Source of the DNA: Mesorhabditis belari
Lineage: Eukaryota; Nematoda; Chromadorea; Rhabditida; Rhabditidae
Direction of reading: 5' to 3'
NCBI GenBank assembly: GCA_958450365.1
Contig: CAUEEP010000078.1
Location: 1-64,000, forward strand
Length of the DNA: 64,000 nt
In this document: positions 21,391 through 35,043 of the stretch, in pieces
Layout: every line of letters starts with the position of its first letter
Numbering within the stretch: the first letter of the stretch is position 1
Program-made: the position numbers and the translations under genes
The notes under the pieces: model-generated
Databases searched by the model: none
Told to the model about the DNA's origin: nothing
What the model saw: only the letters and a program-made list of their open reading frames with translations

Positions 21391-24300
21391 TCAGATTAAA
21401 CTCGGCATATCATTCGGAATCTCATCATCTTCATCGAAAATCTCTTGCTTTTTCTGTTCACTTTTTGGTTTCCCATCGTGAATCGTGATCTCTTCGACTT
21501 GTTTTACCAGCTCAGCAGCTAAATTCCAGTGTGTTAATGGTCGATTTGGTTGATTTATTCGAACTTTTTCTTTAACACGACTCGACTACACCGAAATTAT
21601 CATTTGAAAAGCAAACTTTTTGCCGTTTCCCACAATCTTCGATTCTCAAGGCTCATCGGATGATCCGCATCCAATGTGTAATCCAAAATATTTTGCGCCT
21701 CCTCGAAGTATTTCAACTGAAAACTTTGAGTTTTAAAGATTTCAGGTTTTCTATTCTTTATTCAATTCACAAAATAGCTCAATCCTTCTGATTTCTGATT
21801 GAGATCTTGAGCTTTGTTTTGCTGGCTTATGGTTTATGGTTTAAGGTTTAAGGATTAAGGTATTCAGTCCAGATTAGCTAGATTACGGTATTCGGTCTAG
21901 ATTGGGTATTGAGTCTAGATCAGCCAGATTACGGTATTCGGTCTAGATTGGGTATTGAGTCCAGATTAGCTAGATTACAGTATTCGGTCTAGATTGGGTA
22001 TTGAGTCTAGATCAGCCAGATTACGGTATTCGGTCTAGATTGGGTATTCAGTCCAGATTAGCTAGATTACAGTATTCGGTCTAGATTGGGTATTGAGTCT
22101 AGATCAGCCAGATTACGGTATTCATTGGGAAAAATCAATTTAGCATTTAGCAATCATAGCCATCAATCAAATTGATTGCTATTAAAACTAATTTCCCGAT
22201 GTCCAACGATTTCCAGCTCTCCAGTTCGACTATAGCTCGAGAATTACCCAATTTAGTCAGTTTTTTTATCTTTAAATAGTTAAATACGAAGCGAAATAGG
22301 TGTTTGCTTTAATTTGACTTCTTTTCAATAACGAATGGCGTGAAATCTTTTCAGAAATCAAGACAAAAACGCGATCATCAAGAAATCGACCTTAAGCAAG
22401 AGCTCTTATTTTCACATCCATTGATCATTCATCCGGGAGCGTTTTTCTAGTAATTTACAATTGATTTGAAGTGTTCAAATCTTTAGGTATCCAAAATAAA
22501 CGATCATCTACAATAGACTTGTAATTTTCTTTGCCGTCAGTACCGAAAACGAAGCTACGACGAGATTTTGACGGCTTAACTTCACATCTTTAAAAAGATG
22601 AACTAACGCAAACTTTTGAGAGTTTCTTAAAAAGCAATTTGTAAATAAAGAATAGGACTTTCTGATAAAACAAACCATAAATCGATTGGTTCATTATTCA
22701 TTTCAAAAAGTAGCCTTTAAAACAGCGGATAAGACTCTCCGGTCAACCTAATAGCCATTTACCTACACTACTGGACAATGAAATATCATATTTGGAAAGA
22801 GATCGTCACTTTGATGATCCTGTTACTTACACATTTCTCCTTCTTTCCAAGATTTCCGGCAAAGATCGCAATATTGCGTAGATGGAAAGCAACGGCGGGA
22901 TGGTTGTGGGGAAAAGAGCGACGAACACAGCTCTCCGACATCAAATGCAATCGAAGGAGTTCGTGATTGTCTGTTGGCGGAATCAGTGGGATCAAAGCCT
23001 TAAATTAGAGCCTTAAATTAAAGCTTTAAATTAAAGCCTTAAATCAAAGCCAAATATCAACCAAATATCAAATATCAATACGGTTTTAATTAACCTGAAT
23101 TATCCGACAGTAATAAACGTTAACATGTGGTAAAATTTCGCCAAAACGGGTGAGCAGATCTTGTAGAAAAGCTGGCTGCGTTTTCCCTGGCATCTGAACA
23201 ATTGTTTAAATTAAATCAAATTAAACAATTGAACAATTGACAATTGAAGGATTGACAATTGAACAATTGACAATTTAACAATTGAACATTAAACAATTGA
23301 AGAATTAAATCAATTTCAACTTTAAAACCTTTGAAAATAGTAATTAGCATAGTAAAGCACCTGTTCAAGTTCTTGATCATCGAAGACTTTGTCGATGAAT
23401 CGCATGGCACCGATTCCCTCGAGAACATAGTTTTGCGCTAACTAAAAAGCTGATTTTAAAGTGACAAGAATGATCAAAAAAGTGTTAAAGTCAAAAAAGT
23501 GGTAGAGCTAAAGATTTCACTCACCGGCTCATTGCACTTTTTGCAAGTGATGATCGCAGAGTTGGGATTTTTGTTCGAATCCTCTCCCCATAAACAAATC
23601 TCGGTTGGCTCGACTTTCTGAAAGGATTAAATGCAACTTTTTAATTAACATAATAGACTTTTATGTCTAAAATTGAACATAGAACAAGTCTTTTCATAAA
23701 CAGTTACTATTGCTCAACTCACCGAACACAGCGGACACAAAATCGACGTCAAAAGGTGATCTTTCGCGTCCAAGCATCGCTCGCATTCACAAGTGAAATA
23801 CCATGTATCCTTCAATAACTTTCGTCGTTGTTGTTGAGAGCTAAAAGTTGTGGTTTTGATTCTAGATGCAAAAAGTCTATTACAAGTAGAAAATGGCAAC
23901 AAAAACACACCATAACAAATCAATGTACGAGTAAAAAGTGTTTTTCTTGTCCAAGAGATTCACGGAGTTGTTCAGCCGTCGAAGGGTTGCTTTGAATCTG
24001 AATTTAGTGTTGGATAATCGATAATATTGACTTTTCATTTACATAATGATAATAGTAAGATTACATGGATTTAAAAAACTAGATGTTTAGATTTAGATCT
24101 TACCGAATTTAGATGTACAGAACCGAATGAGAGTTAGAGTTTAGAACCGAATGACACAAAAGTTCGGAGCCAACTTTTTTTCCGGACAAATTCAGGTTTT
24201 CAGATAATAAAAAACTATCCAATGCTGAATATTCTTATAAAAGTTTATAATTTTAGCAATTTAAGGCTTAAATTGCTAAATTTAAGTCTAATTTAAGACT

Positions 24301-27300
24301 TTGCAAGTAAAGATCAAGTCCTTTAAATGGCAATATATCGCCAAAATCAACCCAAATACCCGGTCGCTTCAATTTCTCTCAAAAATCATCCGAATTTTCT
24401 GAATTTTCTGATTAAACGTAGTCACTCAAAATCAATTTTATTCTTTAAACACTTTCTAGACAAATCGCAAACTTTGAGATTGATTGAAGCTGAAATGTAA
24501 AACTAAAAAGCTAGCTCTAAAAAGTAGCTCTAAAAAACTAGCTCTAAAAAGTTGGCTCTCACAGTTTTAACTGTGATTTCACGTAAGAAAATAGGTCTAT
24601 GTACTGTTGAGTAGTTCTATGTACTGTTTTTAGTCCTGTTTTTGCGGAAAAATTATTTCTAGACCGAAATTTCATTTAGATCATTTAGATCATTTAGAAT
24701 TTCGAATTTCTAAACTGTTTTTCAAAACAATTTCCTGTTGGCCGTAAAAATGGCCCCTAAAATGGCCCCACGAGGTGACTCCAGGCTTTTGTGTCATCCT
24801 GAAATGCTAATGGAAATGCTAATTTGAATAAAGAGAATGGTATGCTAAAAATGCTAATTTGTATAAAGAGAATGGTCTTCAATGTGAAATGTTTACCCAT
24901 TGCAAGTGTAGATTGTGTTCGGACGGCAGCTGTGATCGTAGGAACAAAGATCTAAGTAGAGACCTTTTCCGATCTCCTGAAACGATAAAACTTGCTCTGT
25001 TTCAGATCGAAGTCAAGGTTTAAACCAGTTACAGGTATGAACTGCACTGACTATCCATACTCAAACTACAAGCACGCCAACAGCTTACTGAGTTTGTAGA
25101 AGTTTACGTTTGAAAACTGAGAATGCAGATCAAAAACCATAGGGCCTAAGTTGATTTTTGTCAAATGGTGCGAGTTGGGTTTGGAATTTGAGAAAAATTG
25201 AGAAAAAAGTACACTCTAGCGTTTACTTGAATCCCAAACCTTCATATATCCTTTATCACTGATCGCATGCCGATTGATATAGTTTCTGCAGTGCAACTCG
25301 AATACCGTGTCCTTGGGCAACAACCATTTCTCTCCATAAAACGCCAACAGCTCGGTATAGATTTCTGAAATGAATTCCGTTTCAATGAACTCCGCTTCAA
25401 TGAATTCCGTTTCAATGAATTCCGTTTCAATGAATTTTATTGATATTCAAGTTTACCATCGAATTTCTTTTGCGCAAAATCGTCGACTTTCATCTGTTCG
25501 ACGTGAGACCAGACTTCCATAAATGATCGCTGTGAGGTGCGATCCTTGTAGAAATCGGGATCATCTTTGTCTTTGCCGGATTGAATAGTCTGGATTTGTG
25601 AATGGATTGGAATTTCTGGGATACGAGCACAAAAAAGCAATCAATCAAAAACGCAATCAATAAAAAAAGCAATCATTACTTTGTAACGGTGAACGATTCT
25701 TCCCAAAAGTCGGACCTCGATATCATAGAGTTTCTCAGCTGTTCGGAAGCCTTTACATTCTGCCTGAAGAAGACTTTGTAGTTTAAATATTTATGACATT
25801 TATAGACAATTGTATACTTATAATTGTCTATAAATGTCATAAATAAAGGCCGTAAATATTTAAATGTATCAAATTTCTGAGTTCGAATTCATGATAAAAA
25901 GTGAGCAAGTTTCTTTCGACAGCTCAAAAGCTGAGTGCTGAAAAGTCCCCATCTCTCTAAATTTGGTTCCCTATCTCTCTAAATTTGTTTCCTATCTCTT
26001 GAAATTTTTTTGAGTACAAATACTCAAGGACAAAAGAGAAAAGGGGATTTTCCTTTGATAATTTGTGAGTGTGATCTTTATATTAGAACCAGATCACTTA
26101 CTATTAGAGATATATCTAGAAATCTAGATAAATGTGGAAAGCTAGATCTAGAAAATCTAGAAATCTAGATAAATGTTGAAATCTAAATCTAGATCTAGAA
26201 AATCCTGAAATCTAGTTCTAGAAAATCTTAAAATCTATATAAATCTAGAAATCTAGATAAATCTTGTAATCTAGATCTAGAAAATCTAGAAATCTAGATA
26301 GAATTTGTATACTAACGAGGCCTGAAAGCCAAATCGTTTAAACCAGAAACCATCTTGATAGGAAATCAGTGCAAAGGGCAAATTTAGTCTTTTCAAAGTT
26401 AAATTTAAAGCTAAAAGCTAAATTTTATTGTCTTTCTTGGTAAACTAGAGCAAGCTTTAGATATTTAGATATTTTTAAGCCGTTATCATTTAGTTCTTCT
26501 GATCTATTCTGATCAAAACAAATGGCTTTCCAAGAGTTCTCAATCTCAGCATTTCTCAGCACAAGAGTTCTCAATCTCAGCATTTCTAGGCCATTTTGCG
26601 ACCGTTTTTAAAGTGTTTTAAATCGAAACAAGCACTCAAAGCAGGTCCGTGCCCGGGAAAAAATCTAGGGAACAGCAAGAAATTGTTTTAGACAGGTCTA
26701 TACAAAGAAAATTTTAAAATTAGACAAGTCTATATAAAAGTTTTTAAAATCTAGATACGAGTCTGACTCAAAGAGTACAATTTGATAAAGTTGTTGAAGT
26801 TGATAAAGATAAAGATAAAAGATAAAGTTGAACGCTTTTGATAACAAACTTTGTGATCTTTCCATCCCAACATTTGACATTCCTTATCACAAAAGATCGC
26901 CAGTCCACAGCCGATGCAATGTCTAAAGTTTAAGAACTTTAGTCAATCATAAAGCAGCAGAAATATTTCATACAATCTTTTTTTCTTATCCCTTTTTCTC
27001 TTTCCCTTTATTTCTATTTCCATTTCTTCAAAATTCCAATATCTTTTTGCCTTTTTCACTTGGTTTACACCATGATGCAATTGCTAAAGGGCGAGTCTCA
27101 AAACCCCTTTTCCTGGCAGTCCCAAATGGAAGCAGCGTGGCGCAGTGGAAGCGTGCTGGGCCCATAACCCAGAGGTCGGTGGATCGAAACCACTCGCTGC
27201 TAATCACTTTTTGTTTTTCACCAAATTTTTGCAAGAATTTTATTAGCATGTGTTTTACTTTACGAAAACATGTTTAGACAATAACAACACGGTTTTAAAT

Positions 27301-27938
27301 CCAGAAATCAATAGATTACTATTTTCTTTACAGTTATTCTTTGTAAAGAAAAGGGTTATCAATTGCTTTTTCTCCTCTTCTCTCTAAGATTTCCATCTCT
27401 CAAAAGCCTTTTCCTGCAGTCCCAAAATAGAAGCAGCGTGGCGCAGTGGAAGCGTGCTGGGCCCATAACCCAGAGGTCGGTGGATCGAAACCACTCGCTG
27501 CTAATCACTTTTTGTTTTTCACGAAATTTTTCAAGAAAAGCAAAGAATGGAATAGATTCGAAACCAAAGAACTGCCAATCCTTCTTTGCTAAAGGTTCAA
27601 AAGGATTTGAATTTATAATTGTTTTCTCAAAAATTTGATGGAAAACAAAAAGTGATTAGCAGCGAGTGGTTTCGATCCACCGACCTCTGGGTTATGGGCC
27701 CAGCACGCTTCCACTGCGCCACGCTGCTTCCATTCTCGACCCCCCAGGAAAAGGCTTTTGAGACACTTGTTTTTACGTTTCATCAAATATGTGATAAACG
27801 ATAATCTAAAGTAGCTTACCTCTTTTGCGGGCAAATTTGTAGACAATACCAGCAATATGTTTCCAGTTCCTCAGTGAATAAAGCATAGGCGAATGGATAG
27901 AATTCTAGTCGAGTTGGTGAGTCTTTTGCCTCTTTCAT
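21391..27938 (-). CDS. SET and MYND domain protein (SMYD-type lysine methyltransferase)
   Basis: SMYD enzymes transfer methyl groups from S-adenosylmethionine to lysines of histones or cytoplasmic proteins. Fourteen exons are supported: 27938-27820, 26922-26850, 25763-25680, 25589-25457, 25364-25240, 24976-24897, 23997-23911, 23840-23723, 23617-23525, 23441-23361, 23193-23095, about 23000-22831, 21716-21617 and 21518-21391. Phases agree. Exon 12's acceptor is the least certain. The protein is about 430 residues. It starts MKEAKDSPTRLEFYPF, then an MYND zinc finger (CWYC..C..HCIGCGLAIFC..C..W..H..EC, over exons 1-3). Next come SET parts KGLYLDLCSYDHSCRPN (the NHSC-type motif reads YDHSC) and FYSYIDLL, then the post-SET cysteines YFTCECERC, and a helical tail with HPAVAFHLRNIA. 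It resembles SMYD3-like members. Intron 1 holds three initiator tRNA genes. I see no lesion. Confidence 0.88.
21865..22120. repeat. Satellite-like array in a SMYD intron (GGTATTCAGTCCAGATT family)
   Basis: Roughly 70-bp composite units made of ggtattcggtctagattg and ggtattgagtctagatcagc phrases repeat about four times between exons 12 and 13. The same family occurs inverted at 38970-39170. Confidence 0.8.
22764..22813. mobile_element. Solo MITE end, relative of the palindrome at 55038-55268
   Basis: The phrase ctactggacaatgaaatatc followed by atatttg and a gatcgtcacttt core equals one arm of the 55 kb palindromic element. The rest of the element is missing. The fragment lies about 20 bases from the donor of SMYD exon 12. 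Confidence 0.7.
23212..23305. repeat. CAATTGAACAATTGA tandem repeat in a SMYD intron
   Basis: A/T-rich units based on caattga repeat about ten times between exons 10 and 11. Confidence 0.75.
25789..25844. other. Perfect 23-bp stem hairpin beside a SMYD splice acceptor
   Basis: The arms at 25789-25811 and 25822-25844 are exact reverse complements (core atgacatttatagacaatt), around a 10-nt loop. On the transcribed strand it sits about 25 bases upstream of the acceptor of exon 3 (25763), in the usual branch-point zone. It may be the remnant of a foldback element. Confidence 0.75.
26095..26312. repeat. AATCTAGAT-based tandem repeat in a SMYD intron
   Basis: Imperfect units (gaaatctagataaat, agatctagaaaat) occupy about 215 bp of the intron between exons 2 and 3. 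Confidence 0.8.
27131..27202 (+). tRNA. Initiator tRNA-Met (CAT), copy 1
   Basis: A 72-bp gene starts AGCAGCGTGGCGCAGTGG and ends CGCTGCTA. The anticodon CAT is at 27163-27165 within the stem-loop CTGGG-CCCATAA-CCCAG, whose GGG:CCC pairs mark initiators. It begins with A1 pairing to the final encoded base and has the T-loop ATCGAAAC, also initiator traits. The A and B boxes are intact, no intron is present, and TTTTT follows at about 27208 as a Pol III terminator. It lies within intron 1 of the SMYD gene, antisense to it. Confidence 0.97.
27432..27503 (+). tRNA. Initiator tRNA-Met (CAT), copy 2
   Basis: Identical over 72 bp to copy 1, with the anticodon CAT at 27464-27466 and the same downstream aatcactttttg terminator. 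The 5' flank retains part of the duplicated leader (ccttttcctg, then cagtcccaaa). It is antisense within SMYD intron 1. Confidence 0.97.
27657..27728 (-). tRNA. Initiator tRNA-Met (CAT), copy 3
   Basis: Identical 72-bp gene on the minus strand, with the anticodon at 27694-27696. It forms an inverted pair with copy 2, about 150 bp apart, and lies in the sense orientation of the host SMYD transcript, only about 90 bases from the exon 1 donor (27820). The T run after its 3' end is at about 27646-27651. Confidence 0.97.
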
Positions 27939-28099
27939 TCTGCTAAAAGTTTATCGTTTACTCGAATTCAAGAAAAGTTAAACAAAGTGATTAAAAGTTG
28001 AAGCTAGATTGATTAGATCTTCTGAGAATTTGGAAAATTTGGAAAACAATAGCAAGATACCAAATTCTCGTAGAGGCCAAAATTTAAAGTCAAATGAAT

Positions 28100-28570
28100 T
28101 TCGAAGGATTCAAAGTAAAGGAATGGAAGTAAAGGAATGAAAGTAAAGGATTCAAAGTAAAGGATTCAAAGTAAAGGATTCAAAGTAAAGGAATCAAAGT
28201 AATGGAGGCAAAGTAATGGAGGCAAAGTAAAGGAATCAAAGTAAGGGGAATCAAAGTAAGGGGAATCAAAGTAAAGGAATGAAGGTAAAGGAATCAAAGT
28301 AAAGGAATCAAAGTAAGGGAATCAAAGTAAAGGAATCAAAGTAAGGGAATCAAAGTAAAGGAATCAAAGTAAGGGAGTCAAAGTAAAGGAATCAAAGTAA
28401 AGGAATCAAAGTAAAGGAATCAAAGTAAAGGAATCAAAGTAAAGAAATGAAAAGTAAAGGAATGAAAAGTAAAGGAATGAAAAGTAAAGGAATCAAAGTA
28501 AAGTAAAGGAATCAAAGTAAAAGAATTAAAGTAAAGGAGTCAAAGTAAAGGAATCAAAGTCAAATAGTCA
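28100..28570. repeat. Tandem repeat, AAAGTAAAGGAATC unit, about 470 bp
   Basis: About 35 units of 12-15 bp (tcaaagtaaaggaa with variants aatg, aagg, ggaggc) lie just upstream of the SMYD start. Confidence 0.9.
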
Positions 28571-29001
28571 ATGAAGTTAAAGGTTTATTTTCCATTAAGT
28601 GAAGGTGCCAATCTCATTAAAAAGTTTTATCTAATCAATTTTGCAAAATGCAAGCAAAAATCCGGATATCTTTAGTTGAGTTGAGGCGAAAAAGTGCAAA
28701 AAGAAAGTGCATATATTTGTGCACTCCTCCTTTTCTCTTTCTTTTCTCTTTTTGCTCAACGAGGGCCGATTCGATCGATCCGATTGGTTCCATCTTTTCT
28801 TTTCTTTTCTTTTCTTTCCTTTTCAGTCTTTCTTTCCCCAAAAGAAAATGTGTAACAACGGACTCTCAGCTTTTTCGATCTCATAGTAATTTTTGCAATG
28901 AGACAATGAAGTAAGTTGGATTTGAAACATCTACAAAAGATAAGTTCTTGTCCGCTATTCAAGGGTTTTCAAAGTATCCATCTCATATCCTCATACATAT
29001 A

Positions 29002-29534
29002 CAGGGTGCGTCATAATTATTGCAACAAGCGTTTAAAGACCGTTTGTGATGTTAAGAATGTGATGTCATGGGCGTGTAAAGCCAATAACAATCAAAATTG
29101 GACCTTCATGCAAGATGGAGCTCCCGCTCACACGAAGAAGACGGTTCAGGACTGGTGTGTGGCCAACTTTCCCTCAGTGATCACCAAGGATGAATGGCCT
29201 CCAAACTCACCGGATCTCAATGTGATGGACTTTTCCATTTGGGCAATCTTAGAGGCTAATGTCTGCTCTTGAAGTCTGCTGTTTGACCTGGAAGAAGTCT
29301 TTGACCAAAGGATGGAAGGCGACTCCTCAAGATGACATTCGGGCCGCAGTGGAGGCATATCCGAACCGATTAAGGGCTGTTATCAAGGCAAAAGGCGGTC
29401 ATATCGAATGATCTCTTGTTTCCTTATTTGTTACTGTTAAATAAAGCTATTTATGTTTAAAAATCTTCTTCCAGTGAAACTTCTTGGTGTGCAATGTTTT
29501 GAGTATCTTGTTGCAATAATTATGACGCACCCTG
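29002..29534 (+). mobile_element. Mariner (DD37D-type) relic with intact terminal repeats
   Basis: Inverted ends cagggtgcgtcataattatt and aataattatgacgcaccctg are perfect over at least 28 bp and are flanked by TA on both sides (29000-29001, 29535-29536). The plus strand encodes a transposase fragment with WTFMQDGAPAHTKK and WPPNSPDLNVMDFSIWAILE. Counting from Asp of QDG to Asp of VMD leaves 37 residues, as in DD37D mariners. A frameshift follows, then the terminal VEAYPNRLRAVIKAKGGHIE and a stop near 29411. The N-terminal half and first catalytic Asp are deleted, so it can move only with transposase supplied in trans. Confidence 0.9.
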
Positions 29535-30146
29535 TATGTAATTTCTATGAATCTTTATCAAATTATCAAAGCTATAAACCTTCAAAACATTGCTTTTCAT
29601 TCAAAAATAATAGACAAGAGACAAAAATAACAGAGAAGAGACAAAAATAACAGACAAGAGACAAAAATAACAGACAAGAGGCAAAAATTATTAGTTTAAC
29701 CGGAAAGTCTTGTTCGTCTTTGTGAAAGCTTTGTTTAGAAATGAACAATTAGCCGATAAACGTGTGATTTGAACAATAAAACCCGATAAACGTGTGAACG
29801 CCGATAAACGTATGAACGCCGATAACGTGTAGACGCCGATAAACGTGTGATTTGCTTTAAATAAAAAAGATTAACGATTACATTTAGCTTATTTAGCTCA
29901 TTTTTACTCAAATTTGAGTCGACTTTGAAGCAAATCCAAAAGAGAAATCTTGTTTTTCCGAAAATCCTTACAATAGACATAGAATGAAAATGGCTTAGTG
30001 AAATGTTATGTAAATTTGTCTTTGTCATTGTCTATGTCATTGTCTATGCCATTGTCTATGTTATTCCCCATCTTTTGTCTTCTGAAATGAAAATAGATTT
30101 CTGTAAGTGCTCAAATTGGAACTTTGGTTGAAAAACAAAAAGTGAT

Positions 30147-30218
30147 TAGCAGCGAGTGGTTTCGATCCACCGACCTCTGGGTTATGGGCCCAGCACGCTT
30201 CCACTGCGCCACGCTGCT
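30147..30218 (-). tRNA. Initiator tRNA-Met (CAT), copy 4
   Basis: Same 72-bp gene on the minus strand, with the anticodon at 30184-30186. A T run follows its 3' end at about 30136-30141. It forms a divergent pair with copy 5, 136 bp away. Confidence 0.97.
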
Positions 30219-30354
30219 TCTATTTTGGGATGGCAGGAAAAAGGTTTTGACGGATGGAAATTCAAATCTTTTCCCTCTTTTCCCTTGGTTTACACCATGA
30301 TGCAATTACTAAAGGGCGAGTCTCAAAATCATTTTCCTGCCATCTCAAAACAGA

Positions 30355-30426
30355 AGCAGCGTGGCGCAGTGGAAGCGTGCTGGGCCCATAACCCAGAGGT
30401 CGGTGGATCGAAACCACTCGCTGCTA
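30355..30426 (+). tRNA. Initiator tRNA-Met (CAT), copy 5
   Basis: Same 72-bp gene, with the anticodon at 30387-30389. Its upstream flank (ttggtttacaccatgatgca, then aagggcgagtctcaaaa) is nearly identical to that of copy 1, and its downstream flank matches copies 1-3. The duplicated unit is therefore larger than the tRNA. Confidence 0.97.
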
Positions 30427-31207
30427 ATCACTTTTTGTTTTCCATCAAATTCTTGCAAGAAAAGCATAGAATGGAATAGATCTGTCGGCTTGAAACCAAC
30501 GAATTACCAATCCTTTTTTGCTAAAGGTTCAAACAGGATCTGAATTTATACTTGTTTTTAGGTTCCATCAAAGGTGGGTTAAGCGAAAAACGATAATCTA
30601 ATGCAGCTACACGCTAAATCTGATCTTTTTTCAGCAAATCTATTAGCTTCAAATCTATTAGCTTATCTACTAGAAGATTCTTTTATTTGGGACTTGTCAT
30701 GAGTATATTTGGAAAGATAACCTCAGTATTTCAAAAGAATAAGCCTCTCCTTCACTAGCGTTTCTTCTCGAGCTCCGTCTCACCACTCTTCTTCTTTTAC
30801 TGTAATTGGCCCTTTGCCAATGTCTATTTTGGTTCCAGTTCTTTTTTTTCCCTTTTCTTCACTAGATGTTTTCTCTTTTCGCTCAAATGAATCATTTGAA
30901 AGCATCATGTTTCAAAATCTATTGTTGTTTATTCGTTCGTTTTGATTTCATAACTTCGCTTAAATTCAATGTGGTGTTTATTGAGAATTGTTTGAATGGA
31001 GAGTTTGAATGAAGAGTTTGAATGGAGAAGTTATTACATTTTAATTTAAGATTTAAAAGAACAAAAGTATTCAAAGAAAGCTAATAAAGAGAAATAAATT
31101 GAAATAAATTGAAATAAAATTGAAACCAAAATAGGAAATTTTGAAATTGATTTGAACTGATTGATTGATGTGAACGTTGAAAGAACTTTTCTAATATTTG
31201 AAAGGCT

Positions 31208-31273
31208 TACCGTAAATACTGTAATAGTACCCCACCGCCCTCGTACAGTCGCGTAGTCGCAAAAGCTTTTTAT
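31208..31273. mobile_element. MITE family A, solo end
   Basis: Repeats the first 65 bases of the element at 31437 (taccgtaaatactgtaatag through gcgtagtcgcaaaagc) and then stops. It lies in the same orientation 160 bp upstream. Confidence 0.75.
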
Positions 31274-31436
31274 TAGGGTGGTGCAAAAGAAACCGCCGAT
31301 GGGTATCAGCTCTCATTTATCAGAAACGAGCGATGCTAACGGAATTATTTTTACAAATACTAATCAACTCGGTTCATCTTTACTTACAGTTGTTGTATGG
31401 TGGTTTTTTTTACTCGCAGTACCTTTTGCAAGTACC

Positions 31437-31704
31437 TACCGTAAATACTGTAATAGTCCCCCACCGCCCTCGTACAGTCGCGTAGTCGCAAAAGTTTTTT
31501 TAGTATTTCATTTTTTTCAAAGCGCCCGTACTTTCAAAAAATGCGTCTTTGGTATCAAAAAATAGCTGAAATTTAGGGCTATTTTTTGATATTTAAGCGC
31601 ACATTGTAGCATAAACCAGTGTCGAGAAAAACTCGTTCAAAGCTGACTACGCAACACTCCGCACCGTCATTATGGGGTGGGGTACTATTACAGTATTTAC
31701 GGTA
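31437..31704. mobile_element. MITE family A, copy 2
   Basis: A 268-bp element bounded by taccgtaaatactgtaatag and its inverse ctattacagtatttacggta. Its interior matches the copy at 2648-2907 in opposite orientation, including the cgcgtagtcgcaaaag and gacggtgcggagtgtt blocks. No open frame of interest. Confidence 0.85.
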
Positions 31705-31761
31705 TATTATAATTCATATCAATCATTGTGCTTTAAATTAAGCCACTAAACTATAGTTATC

Positions 31762-32187
31762 GGGAGTGGGACAAATGCGACCTTTTTTTCCGCACCTTGC
31801 CCATTAGCGCACCTTTTTTCGCGTTTTAAAACAGCTCTAAAAAGCTAATATTAACGAATTTCTATTCCAAAAGTTGTTTTTCTAGGTAATTTGAGGGTGT
31901 AGAATTCAAATTTTGACATAACAGAGCGTGTGGAACCAATTTGAAAGACAAAACGGCTAGATCAAATTACAGAAAATTGTCGATTTTTCTCTTTGTATAA
32001 CTCCGTCCGTTCGCTTCCACAAGCTCTGATATGCCAAAATTTCGATTCTACGCCCTAAAATTACCTAGAAAAACAACTTTTGGAATAGAAATTGGTTAAT
32101 ATTAGCTTTTTAGAGCTTTTTAAAACGCGAAAAAAGATGCGCTAATGGGCTAAGTGCGGAAAAAAAGGTCGCATTTGTCCCGCTCCC
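31762..32187. mobile_element. Palindromic MITE with 9-bp target duplication (Mutator-like?)
   Basis: The ends gggagtgggacaaatgcgac and gtcgcatttgtcccgctccc are inverted repeats with one mismatch. The similarity runs inward for over 100 bp on each side, leaving only a short centre. Identical ATAGTTATC lies immediately outside both ends (31753-31761, 32188-32196), a 9-bp target duplication. Nine-base duplications with long TIRs are typical of Mutator-like elements. The assignment is by inference only. Confidence 0.8.
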
Positions 32188-32411
32188 ATAGTTATCCATT
32201 GAAAATCTGATAATTAATTAATCTGATAATGATAATTAATTCTGTTTATTAGTTTTCAAATTTTTTCCATTCAAAGAATCAATCCAGAGCTTTTTCCGGA
32301 AATCTCAAGAAATTCCCTGTCGCTCCTCCGCTTAGATTTTATCGCAAAGCCGCTTTTTCTAGTCTCGTTTTGACGCCAAGAATCTAAAAATTCTTTATTT
32401 TCATTTTAAAT

Positions 32412-35043
<2,632 letters not shown>

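Larger units (their letters stand above)
27939..32411. other. Intergenic stretch between the SMYD and PI4K2 genes
   Basis: No further protein gene could be supported. The two tRNA genes, the 28100-28570 array and the mobile elements at 29002-32187 are listed separately. It also has a TTTTC pyrimidine run near 28795-28820, four copies of an agagacaaaaataaca unit at 29620-29690, and five copies of a gccgataaacgtgtga-type unit at 29750-29850. SMYD and PI4K2 are divergently oriented, so promoters of both genes should lie here, but I can point to no specific element. Confidence 0.5.

Noticed and set aside
27028..27855. Protein ORFs reading QRGAVEACWAHNPEVGG or SSVAQWKRAGPITQRS on both strands
   Set aside because: These frames are translations of the initiator tRNA genes and their flanks. 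The tRNA structure explains the conservation. The same applies to frames at 30111-30543.
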